12,483 nt of DNA from Lachnospiraceae bacterium UBA3820 (GTDB lineage Bacteria; Bacillota; Clostridia; Lachnospirales; Lachnospiraceae), in assembly GCA_002369325.1 (NCBI GenBank), contig DFDU01000105.1:1-12483 (forward strand), written 5' to 3'. The translations under genes and the position numbers were made by a program. The notes under the pieces are model-generated. The model was not told the DNA's origin. It saw only the letters and a list, made by a program, of their open reading frames with translations, and made no database searches. How positions within the stretch are numbered: position 1 is the stretch's first letter; each line of letters opens with the position of its first letter. This document shows, piece by piece, positions 6,525-12,483 of the stretch.

Positions 6525-7262
6525 CTAATTGTCCTCAAGCATAAATCCGACACCCCAGACCGTCTTAATATATTTCGGATTACCGGCATCATCCTCTATC
6601 TTCTCACGCAAATGCCTTATATGTACGTTTAAGGTTACATCACCGACATACTCTGTTTTCCATACCTTTTCAAACAATTCGTCTTTGGAGATAACCCTGT
6701 TTTTATTATTAATCAAATAAACCAAAAGCTTATATTCCATCGCCTTAAGGAAAACTTCTTTCTCATCTTTAATAACCGAGGCTTTTCTTAAATTTATAAC
6801 TGCACTTCCTATATTGATAAGATAATTTGACTTAACCGCCTCGGACGTCCCATCACTCAGTTTTGAGTTTATCCTGTCATTTTTTTCGTTAATTGATTCT
6901 TCATATCTTTTAAGATATGCTTTAACCTTTGCAAGCAAAATGCTCAGGGAATAAGGCTTGCAGATATAGTCATCACCACCCAATCCAAGAGCAAGCAGCA
7001 TATCGTCTTCCGCCTGTCTTGCACTGATAAAGAAAATCGGAATATTCATTTTAGACCTTATTTTCTGACAAAGCTCAAATCCGGAATCTTCTCCCAAGTT
7101 TATATCAAGAAGTATAAGTGAACATGAATTGTTCTCAAAAAATTCTTCGGCGGAGACAGCATCAAGAACATAATATGCCGATACTCCTGACATATTGAAG
7201 AATTTTGCGGTATACTCCGAAAGTTCTTTCTCATCATCTACTATCAATACATTATAATGCAT
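6525..7262 (-). CDS. OmpR/PhoB-family response regulator
   Basis: This 245-aa DNA-binding regulator is the partner of the kinase encoded next. The receiver domain (about 3-118) has the acidic pair Asp9-Asp10, phosphoacceptor Asp53 in LLDINL, switch Ser80 and conserved Lys102 in CKPY. A winged-helix domain of the Trans_reg_C type fills about 150-243 (VFLKAMEYKLLVYL, then VTLNVHIRHLREKI and the IKTVWGVGF wing). A Lys/Asn/Ser-rich linker of about 30 residues joins them, a little longer than usual. The ATG at 7262 follows GGGAG by 9 bases. It starts 21 bases after the radA stop with no terminator, so it is probably co-transcribed with radA, though an internal promoter cannot be excluded. The likely target is the ABC transporter promoter region at 5121-5196. 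Confidence 0.94.
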   Translation of the reverse strand: MHYNVLIVDDEKELSEYTAKFFNMSGVSAYYVLDAVSAEEFFENNSCSLILLDINLGEDSGFELCQKIRSKMNIPIFFISARQAEDDMLLALGLGGDDYICKPYSLSILLAKVKAYLKRYEESINEKNDRINSKLSDGTSEAVKSNYLINIGSAVINLRKASVIKDEKEVFLKAMEYKLLVYLINNKNRVISKDELFEKVWKTEYVGDVTLNVHIRHLREKIEDDAGNPKYIKTVWGVGFMLEDN

Positions 7263-7269
7263 AATGATT

Positions 7270-7299
7270 CACTCCCAAAAAAATCACAACACTCCCAAA
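7270..7299 (-). repeat. 10-bp direct repeat spanning the radA stop and the regulator's ribosome binding site
   Basis: TTTGGGAGTG occurs on the minus strand at 7299-7290 (last radA codons) and again at 7279-7270 (ribosome binding site of the response regulator), exactly 20 bases apart. It may be a small local duplication that supplied the GGGAG site, or chance. Confidence 0.5.
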
Positions 7300-8636
7300 G
7301 CCTCAATCAATGAAGATACGCATTTTATTTTTATACCGAGTTTTTCCATATTTATATCGTAATTTGATTTTGGAATTATACAGGTGTCGAAGCCGAGCTT
7401 ATCCGCTTCCTTAACCCGCTGCATAATATTGGTTACGCCTCTTATCTCGCCCGTAAGACCTATTTCTCCGATAATCATTGTTTTATCACCGACCGGCTTA
7501 TTATTTAAGCTTGAATAAATTGCGGCAGCAACACCAAGGTCTATAGCGGGATCATTTACACGCATACCGCCGGCTATGCTGACATATGCATCATAGCCCC
7601 ATAATTCAAGTCCCGCTCTTTTTTCCAGAACCGCCATAATTAAATTAACTCTGTTAAAGTCCACGCCAACCGATGTACGTCTTGGCATATTAAAATTGGT
7701 CTTACAGACAAGAGCCTGAAGCTCAATAAGAATAGTACGCGTACCTTCAATCGAAGAAACAACGACAGAACCCGGAACACCTACAGGTCTTCCGTTAAGC
7801 ATAACCGAAGAAGGATTTTCAACTTCGATGAGTCCCGCGTCGGTCATATTAAATACACCTATTTCATTTGTCGATCCAAATCTGTTTTTAACACCTCTTA
7901 AAATTCTGAAACCGTTGCTCTTATCGCCTTCAAAATACAAAACCGAATCAACCATATGTTCAAGAGTTCTCGGGCCGGCCACTGTTCCTTCCTTGGTTAC
8001 ATGTCCGACTATAAATATGGCCACATTATTTTGCTTTGCAAGCTGCATAAGTCTTGATGTAACCTCTCTGACCTGCGTTACCGTTCCCGGTGCCGAACCA
8101 ACCTCGTCAACAACCATGGTTTGAATCGAATCTATGATTACAACCTCTGCATTGCTTTTTTGAATCGCAGCAGAAATATTGTCCATATCATTATCGCATA
8201 AAAGCAGCATATCCTTATCAAATTTACCGATTCTTCCTGCACGCATCTTAATCTGAGACAGAGATTCCTCACCTGATACATACAAGACCTCTACATTTTT
8301 ATCTATAAGCTTTTTACACATTTGAAGAAGTATGGTGGATTTACCTATACCCGGGTCTCCTCCAACCAAAACAAGAGAGCCTTTAACTATGCCCCCTCCG
8401 AGTACTCTGTCCAATTCTCCTATATCTGTTTTTATACGACTCTCATCTGCCGTAGTTACCTTTAAAATACTTGTAGGTGCTACAAGTGTCTTCTTTGCAG
8501 AAGATGACTTAGCACCTACAGTAATCTTTTCTTCAACAAATGTGTTCCATTCCCGGCATCCCGGGCATTGGCCTAACCACTTAGCAGATTCATAGCCGCA
8601 TTCCTTACAGAAAAAAACCTGTTTTTCCTTTGCCAC
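7284..8636 (-). CDS. radA: DNA repair protein RadA (Sms)
   Basis: RadA is a RecA-like, DnaB-related ATPase that drives branch migration during recombination and helps process recombination intermediates in repair and transformation. The 450-aa product has the usual length and order: an N-terminal C4 zinc finger (Cys10, Cys13, Cys24, Cys27); Walker A GDPGIGKST (93-101); Walker B VVIIDS (165-170); the diagnostic KNRFG motif (250-254); and a C-terminal Lon-protease-like domain (about 275-450), which in this family is structural. The start is GTG at 8636, giving MAKEKQVFFCKECG, the normal RadA N-terminus. Its ribosome binding site overlaps the stop codon of the 137-aa gene before it, suggesting translational coupling. 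clpC and radA are neighbours in many Firmicutes. Confidence 0.97.
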   Translation of the reverse strand: MAKEKQVFFCKECGYESAKWLGQCPGCREWNTFVEEKITVGAKSSSAKKTLVAPTSILKVTTADESRIKTDIGELDRVLGGGIVKGSLVLVGGDPGIGKSTILLQMCKKLIDKNVEVLYVSGEESLSQIKMRAGRIGKFDKDMLLLCDNDMDNISAAIQKSNAEVVIIDSIQTMVVDEVGSAPGTVTQVREVTSRLMQLAKQNNVAIFIVGHVTKEGTVAGPRTLEHMVDSVLYFEGDKSNGFRILRGVKNRFGSTNEIGVFNMTDAGLIEVENPSSVMLNGRPVGVPGSVVVSSIEGTRTILIELQALVCKTNFNMPRRTSVGVDFNRVNLIMAVLEKRAGLELWGYDAYVSIAGGMRVNDPAIDLGVAAAIYSSLNNKPVGDKTMIIGEIGLTGEIRGVTNIMQRVKEADKLGFDTCIIPKSNYDINMEKLGIKIKCVSSLIEALGVL

Positions 8637-8652
8637 TATAAATTCTCCCTTA
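8637..8652 (-). promoter_or_regulatory. Ribosome binding site of radA overlapping the upstream stop codon
   Basis: AAGGGAGA at 8651-8644 (minus strand) overlaps the TAA stop (8652-8650) of the preceding gene and lies 8 bases before GTG at 8636. It decides the GTG start and suggests the two genes are translated together. Confidence 0.8.
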
Positions 8653-9063
8653 TTGTTTTTCTATTCTGATATTTACCTGTTTCCCCGGTTCAAGCTCAAC
8701 TGAAAGATTAAGCTTTCCTCCCAAATTTGTCTTCATTTTTCCTACATAGGTATCATCAATATGAACCTTGTATTCTTTTTCTGCCTCAAATTCAAGTGTA
8801 ACCTGTGAATCCTCTGTACCTTCAACATCCAAAACCACTTCTTTGTCAGTAGCTCTGTAATTGTGTACGACAGTTCCCGGAACAGACTCATATACAAATG
8901 TACCGTTCTTCTCAAGCTTTGTTATCTCTTTGAAGGTTTTAATTTTGTATATATCACCATTGTAATTAAAGCCATCCTTCTTTGTCTTGGCTGCAAGCGC
9001 ATAATTACCGAAACTCAATGCACCTGTCTCTTCCTCGCGAATCAACTCATCAATTACTGCCAT
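8650..9063 (-). CDS. Conserved-looking protein of unknown function between clpC and radA
   Basis: I do not recognise a function for this 137-aa protein. It has no signal peptide, membrane helix or cysteine, and should be cytoplasmic. Residues 1-70 hold a repeated aromatic/glycine pattern (FGNYALAAKTK, GFNYNGDIYKIKTF, GTFVYESVPGT). The C-terminal half is beta-rich, and residues about 98-136 (YKVHIDDTYVGKMKTNLGG) resemble a PEGA-like or carbohydrate-protein accessory fold. I have a weak recollection of similar Lachnospiraceae proteins carrying the name endosialidase, but I see no catalytic motif and would not use that name. The ATG at 9063 follows GGAGGAG by 5 bases, a very strong site suggesting high expression. 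It lies 13 bases before radA and is probably co-transcribed with it. Confidence 0.8.
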   Translation of the reverse strand: MAVIDELIREEETGALSFGNYALAAKTKKDGFNYNGDIYKIKTFKEITKLEKNGTFVYESVPGTVVHNYRATDKEVVLDVEGTEDSQVTLEFEAEKEYKVHIDDTYVGKMKTNLGGKLNLSVELEPGKQVNIRIEKQ

Positions 9064-9134
9064 TTTTTCTCCTCCATTTGTGTATTATATTATTATCCTG
9101 AAGCATAAAATCTTTTTAAATAATGCACAACTTA

Positions 9135-9163
9135 ATTATACAATATTAAAGCTTTTTTTACCA
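9135..9163 (-). promoter_or_regulatory. Weak promoter candidate for the 137-aa gene and radA
   Basis: The 135-base gap after clpC is very AT-rich and has no convincing terminator hairpin. On the minus strand TATAAT (9140-9135) lies 17 bases from TGGTAA (9163-9158), a 3 of 6 match. It would give a leader of about 65 bases. Read-through from clpC is an equally possible source of transcription. Confidence 0.3.
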
Positions 9164-9198
9164 CATATTTATTTTTAATTTTATATGAAGTTTTTTCC

Positions 9199-11649
9199 TT
9201 ATTTTTTAACCGTGAAAACAACCTTTCCGTCCTTAACCCCGATGCTTACCTTATCGCCCTGCTTGACATCACCTTTTAGTATTTCTTCGGCAAGCTTATC
9301 CTCTATCTCGTTTTGAATGGTTCTCTTTATAGGTCTTGCTCCAAACTTCTTATCATAGCCCTTATCAAAAATAAATGTCTTTATGGTATCACCGTAAGTA
9401 AGCGTAATCTCCATCTGTTTTTTAACTCTGGTCTTGAGTTCTTTAAGCATGAGTGCACTGATATCCTTGATATTTTCCTTTGATAAGGTTCGAAATACAA
9501 TTATGTCATCAATACGGTTAAGAAACTCCGGTCTGAAAATCTGCTTGATTTCATCCATAACATTTTTCTTCATATCGTTATGATCTCTTTCCGCATCATT
9601 TCCGCCGCCGAAGCCAAGCGTTTTAGGGTCAATAATTCTTTGAGCCCCTGCATTACTTGTCATTATAATAATCGTATTTTTAAAATCGACCTTTCTTCCC
9701 TGTGAATCGGTAATATGTCCGTCATCAAGCACCTGCAAAAGTATATTAAATACATCCGGATGCGCCTTTTCAATCTCATCAAAGAGAATTACCGAATAGG
9801 GATTTTTACGAACACTTTCACTGAGCTGTCCGCCCTCATCAAATCCGACATATCCCGGAGGCGAACCTATCATTTTTGATACACTGTGCTTTTCCATATA
9901 TTCGGACATATCAACTCTTATAAGAGATTTTTCATCCCCGAAAACAGCTTCGGCAAGAGCCTTTGAGAGCTCTGTCTTACCTACACCCGTAGGTCCGAGG
10001 AATAAAAATGAACCTATAGGTCTCTTCGGATCCTTAAGTCCCACTCTTCCTCTTCTTATAGCCTTGGCCACTGCGTCAACGGCCTCCTGCTGTGCCACAA
10101 CTCTTTTATGCAAGGTCTCTTCAAGCTTAAGAAGTCTGGAAGACTCAGTTTCGGTAATCTTACTTACGGGAACCTTTGTCCATACAGATACCACGTCAGC
10201 AATATCATCGCCGCTTATCGAAAGTAATTCCTCTTCCTTGCTATGATTTGCTATCTTCGTCTTCTCAATTTTCTTTTTGGTTTTTTCAATATTTTTCTTA
10301 ATTACGGAAGCCTGCTCGAAATCACCCCCGGTAATAGTTTCCTCAAGCTCTGCTTCAAGCTCCTTTATTTTCTCCTCGAGATTTACCGTAGACCTTGTCT
10401 TGGTATATAAACCAAGCTTCTTTCTTGATAAAGCTTCATCAATAAGATCAATCGCTTTATCCGGAAGAAATCTGTCATTTATATATCTTACCGAATATTC
10501 CGTTGCTGCTGATATAGCTTCTTCGGTAACAAGCACTCCGTGATGTTCCTCATATTTATGCTTTAAGCCTCTTAATATTTCCGTTGTTTCCTCCGCTGTA
10601 GGCTCTTCCACATAAACAGGCTGAAATCTTCTTTCAAGCGCTGCATCCTTTTCAACATATTTTCTATATTCGGTTCTGGTGGTTGCACCGATAAGCTGCA
10701 CCTCTCCTCTTGAAAGAGCCGGCTTTAAAATATTTGAAGCGTCAAGTGCTCCCTCTGCTCCGCCTGCACCGATTATTGTATGAAGCTCATCAACAAAAAG
10801 AATAACATCCCCTGCTGCCTTAACTTCATTTATAACCTTCTTAATTCTTTCCTCAAACTCACCGCGGTACTTTGAGCCCGCTACCATACTTGATAAATCA
10901 AGATTTAAAATCTTCTTTTCGGCAAGAATCTCCGGAACATTTTCCTCAGCTATAAGCTGGGCAAGTCCTTCGACTATCGCAGTCTTACCTACTCCCGGTT
11001 CTCCGACAAGACAAGGGTTATTCTTCATTCTTCTGCAAAGAATCTGCATAACTCTTTCTATTTCGGCATTTCTGCCTATAACAGGATCAACATTTTTTTC
11101 CCTTGCCTCCTTTGTTAAATCCTTACTGTACTGGTCAAGTGTAGGTGTTGCCGAAGTCTGTTTCTTTTTTGAGGAAGGATTTTTTATAGCTGCATATTCT
11201 TTTTTTGCCGCAGAAGCATCCTTACCCATAGAAATCATTATATCAATATATATTTTTTGAACATTAACCGACATGGATTCCAAAAGCTTTACAGCTATAG
11301 AATCGGAAGTTTTAATAAGTGCGATAAGAAGCTGCTCCGTTCCTATCTCCGTACACTTTGCTCTTAAAGCCTCGGATTCCGCTGTATCAAGTAATTGCTT
11401 TAATTTACCGGAATAAAGTGTGTCTTTTGCTTTTCCCTGTCCGAAATCTTTTATCTTATTAAGATACTCCTTAACGATTTTTGCATCCGCTCCGTTTTCG
11501 GAAAGTACCTTATAAGCGGTACCCGACGGATAAGTAATAAGAGCATATAAAATATGTTCCGTTCCTATGAATTTATGCTTCATTGTACCTGCCGTTTCAG
11601 CTGCCACATCAAGTACTTCCTGAGCCTGCAATGTATATCCTAACTTCAT
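9199..11649 (-). CDS. clpC: ATP-dependent Clp protease ATP-binding subunit ClpC
   Basis: ClpC is a ring-forming AAA+ unfoldase that feeds misfolded or tagged proteins to ClpP. The 816-aa product is full length. Two Clp N repeats cover about 1-140, and the glutamates that bind phosphoarginine in Bacillus ClpC appear kept (Glu31 in IGTEHIL, Glu105 in IGTEQLL). AAA domain 1 has Walker A GEPGVGKT (216-223) and Asp287-Glu288. The M domain (about 415-475) contains a UVR-like coiled coil with Phe444 in GGDFEQA. AAA domain 2 has Walker A GPTGVGKT (552-559) and Asp624-Glu625. LGF at 678-680 is the ClpP-docking loop. The ATG overlaps the gntR stop by 4 bases, and GGAGG lies inside gntR. The usual ctsR-mcsA-mcsB genes are not beside it; a GntR regulator stands there instead. 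Confidence 0.97.
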   Translation of the reverse strand: MKLGYTLQAQEVLDVAAETAGTMKHKFIGTEHILYALITYPSGTAYKVLSENGADAKIVKEYLNKIKDFGQGKAKDTLYSGKLKQLLDTAESEALRAKCTEIGTEQLLIALIKTSDSIAVKLLESMSVNVQKIYIDIMISMGKDASAAKKEYAAIKNPSSKKKQTSATPTLDQYSKDLTKEAREKNVDPVIGRNAEIERVMQILCRRMKNNPCLVGEPGVGKTAIVEGLAQLIAEENVPEILAEKKILNLDLSSMVAGSKYRGEFEERIKKVINEVKAAGDVILFVDELHTIIGAGGAEGALDASNILKPALSRGEVQLIGATTRTEYRKYVEKDAALERRFQPVYVEEPTAEETTEILRGLKHKYEEHHGVLVTEEAISAATEYSVRYINDRFLPDKAIDLIDEALSRKKLGLYTKTRSTVNLEEKIKELEAELEETITGGDFEQASVIKKNIEKTKKKIEKTKIANHSKEEELLSISGDDIADVVSVWTKVPVSKITETESSRLLKLEETLHKRVVAQQEAVDAVAKAIRRGRVGLKDPKRPIGSFLFLGPTGVGKTELSKALAEAVFGDEKSLIRVDMSEYMEKHSVSKMIGSPPGYVGFDEGGQLSESVRKNPYSVILFDEIEKAHPDVFNILLQVLDDGHITDSQGRKVDFKNTIIIMTSNAGAQRIIDPKTLGFGGGNDAERDHNDMKKNVMDEIKQIFRPEFLNRIDDIIVFRTLSKENIKDISALMLKELKTRVKKQMEITLTYGDTIKTFIFDKGYDKKFGARPIKRTIQNEIEDKLAEEILKGDVKQGDKVSIGVKDGKVVFTVKK

Positions 11650-12044
11650 TGTCTACCTCCGTTGTCATGAAAATTTCCAAACTCTTCAAACATATCAGAT
11701 ATTATCCTATGCATCTCTTCTGCGCTGATTTTTTTACATACTGCCTCCGCCACCATCATACGCATATTACAATTCATCGTCTCAAGATGTCTTGTTTTGG
11801 TATCAAGTGAAATACATACAACTGCACCTTTTCTTCTGTCAAGCTTAAGATAACCATCTTCCCGTAAAAGAGCATATGCTTTGTTGACGGTATGCATATT
11901 AACGCCTAATTCGTCAGCAAGCTGTCTTACGGAAGGCAGAGACTCACCATCCTTAATCTTTTCCTGTGCAATTCCTATTATTATTTGATTTCTGAGCTGC
12001 ATATAAATAGCTTCATCGCTGTTAAAATCAATTTTAATTATCAT
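11646..12044 (-). CDS. GntR-family transcriptional regulator, YtrA subfamily
   Basis: This 132-aa regulator has an N-terminal winged helix-turn-helix (about 5-75): AIYMQLRNQIIIGIA, SLPSVRQLADELGVN and HTVNKAYALLREDGY are hallmark GntR segments. The remaining 55 residues are a short helical tail, as in the YtrA subfamily, which dimerises through it and lacks a large ligand-binding domain. Members often repress an operon that includes their own gene, commonly ABC transporters. Here the next gene is clpC, whose start overlaps the stop by 4 bases, so translation is probably coupled. The ATG at 12044 has GGAG 7 bases upstream and lies 14 bases after purD. There is no intergenic operator inside this cluster, so any target lies upstream of purD or elsewhere, perhaps at 9064-9198. 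Confidence 0.93.
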   Translation of the reverse strand: MIIKIDFNSDEAIYMQLRNQIIIGIAQEKIKDGESLPSVRQLADELGVNMHTVNKAYALLREDGYLKLDRRKGAVVCISLDTKTRHLETMNCNMRMMVAEAVCKKISAEEMHRIISDMFEEFGNFHDNGGRQ

Positions 12045-12058
12045 GCTTTGTCTCCGTT

Positions 12059-12483
12059 TTACTGCTCGTCTATTGCCTTACCTATATCATTTCTCATATA
12101 CTTATTTTCGAAGCTTATCCACTTGGTAGCTTCATATGCATTGGCTCTTGCCTTATGCAAATCCTCGCCCTTTGCGGTTACTCCAAGTACACGTCCTCCG
12201 TTGGTAACTATACCTTTGTCCGTTGCCTTGGTACCTGCATGGAATACATAATATCCATCCTTATCATCAAAGTTCTCAAGACCGTTTATAATATATCCCT
12301 TTTCGTAATGCTCAGGATATCCGTCCGATGCAAGTATAACACAAACAGCCGCATTATCCTCGAACTGCAGATCTATCTTATCAAGCTTTCCGTCTATACA
12401 GGCTTCCATAACCTCGATAATATCATTCTTCATACGAGGAAGAACAACCTGAGCTTCCGGATCTCCGAATCTTGCATTGTATT
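12059..12483 (-). CDS. purD: Phosphoribosylamine-glycine ligase (GAR synthetase), C-terminal part
   Basis: PurD joins glycine to 5-phosphoribosylamine with ATP, the second step of purine synthesis. The window holds only the C-terminal 141 or so residues; the frame stays open to the window edge. Reading in from the edge gives NARFGDPEAQVVLPR, a PurD hallmark in the ATP-grasp domain that helps bind metal and ATP. ASDGYPEHYEKG, FHAGTK and the GGRVLGVTAKG segment of the C-terminal domain follow. The internal Met at 12433 is not the start. The gene ends in TAA 14 bases before gntR, whose ribosome binding site sits in that gap, so purD, gntR and clpC probably form one transcript. Confidence 0.96.
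   Translation of the reverse strand, partial: YNARFGDPEAQVVLPRMKNDIIEVMEACIDGKLDKIDLQFEDNAAVCVILASDGYPEHYEKGYIINGLENFDDKDGYYVFHAGTKATDKGIVTNGGRVLGVTAKGEDLHKARANAYEATKWISFENKYMRNDIGKAIDEQ

Noticed and set aside
5206..7262. VanR/VanS or BceR/BceS gene names for the two-component pair
   Set aside because: General OmpR-type similarity and gene order alone do not justify a specific name, and the kinase and permease architecture differ from the Bce type.
7284..8636. Possible Lon protease assignment from the C-terminal domain
   Set aside because: The C4 zinc finger, RecA-like core and KNRFG motif identify RadA; its Lon-like domain is a family feature.
9084..9089. Perfect TATAAT on the minus strand close to the 137-aa gene
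   Set aside because: A start 7 bases downstream would fall at the edge of the GGAGGAG ribosome binding site, leaving almost no leader, and no -35 is present at 16-18 bases.
9064..9198. Terminator for clpC in the 135-base gap
   Set aside because: The only inverted repeat seen (around 9131-9151) is short, AT-only and mismatched, so it does not qualify.
11583..12251. Plus-strand reading frames opposite clpC, gntR and purD
   Set aside because: They are shadows of well-identified genes on the other strand.
1..12483. Insertion sequence, prophage, CRISPR array, tRNA or rRNA
   Set aside because: No transposase or phage-like protein, no regularly spaced repeats and no structured RNA gene signature could be found; the gaps are all short.

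Overview
The window reads as chromosomal DNA from a low-GC Gram-positive bacterium of the Clostridia, most likely Lachnospiraceae. This rests on the AT-rich intergenic DNA, strong AGGAGG-type ribosome binding sites, hairpin-plus-T-run terminators, and the gene set: a ClpC-type ATPase, RadA, a short YtrA-type GntR regulator, and OmpR-type signalling next to an FtsX-type ABC transporter. The species is not identifiable from this alone. Every gene I can support is on the minus strand, so transcription runs from high to low coordinates. I see no mobile element, rRNA, tRNA or CRISPR array, and no gene-free stretch over 300 bases.

Layout in transcription order. (1) 12483-9199: the 3' end of purD (cut by the window edge), a 132-aa GntR regulator 14 bases later, then clpC, whose ATG overlaps the gntR stop by 4 bases. 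(2) 9063-5206: an unrecognised 137-aa protein, radA (GTG start), an OmpR-family response regulator, and its histidine kinase (TTG start). Gaps are 13, 21 and 23 bases with no terminator between them. (3) A terminator-like hairpin at 5086-5120, then an ABC ATPase (TTG start) and an 786-aa eight-helix FtsX-type permease. (4) A second terminator-like hairpin at 1755-1790, then a HAD-family hydrolase and a fusion of a CPCC zinc-ribbon-like domain to a GNAT acetyltransferase. (5) A perfect inverted repeat with T runs on both sides at 33-60, which closes the set.

Functionally, the right half is housekeeping: purine synthesis, protein quality control and recombination repair. The response regulator and kinase probably control the adjacent ABC transporter, a common arrangement for envelope-stress or peptide-efflux systems; the inducer cannot be read from sequence. 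The left end holds two accessory enzymes of unknown substrate.

The most unusual thing I found is a repeated arrangement at two operon junctions (near 1791 and 5121). In each, a -10-like hexamer is followed with no gap by the 5' arm of a terminator-like hairpin, so a transcript starting there would begin inside the arm and lose part of the stem. This could let one element stop upstream transcription while sparing the downstream promoter. It is an inference from two cases and needs transcript-end mapping. I do not see a clearly new multi-gene system.
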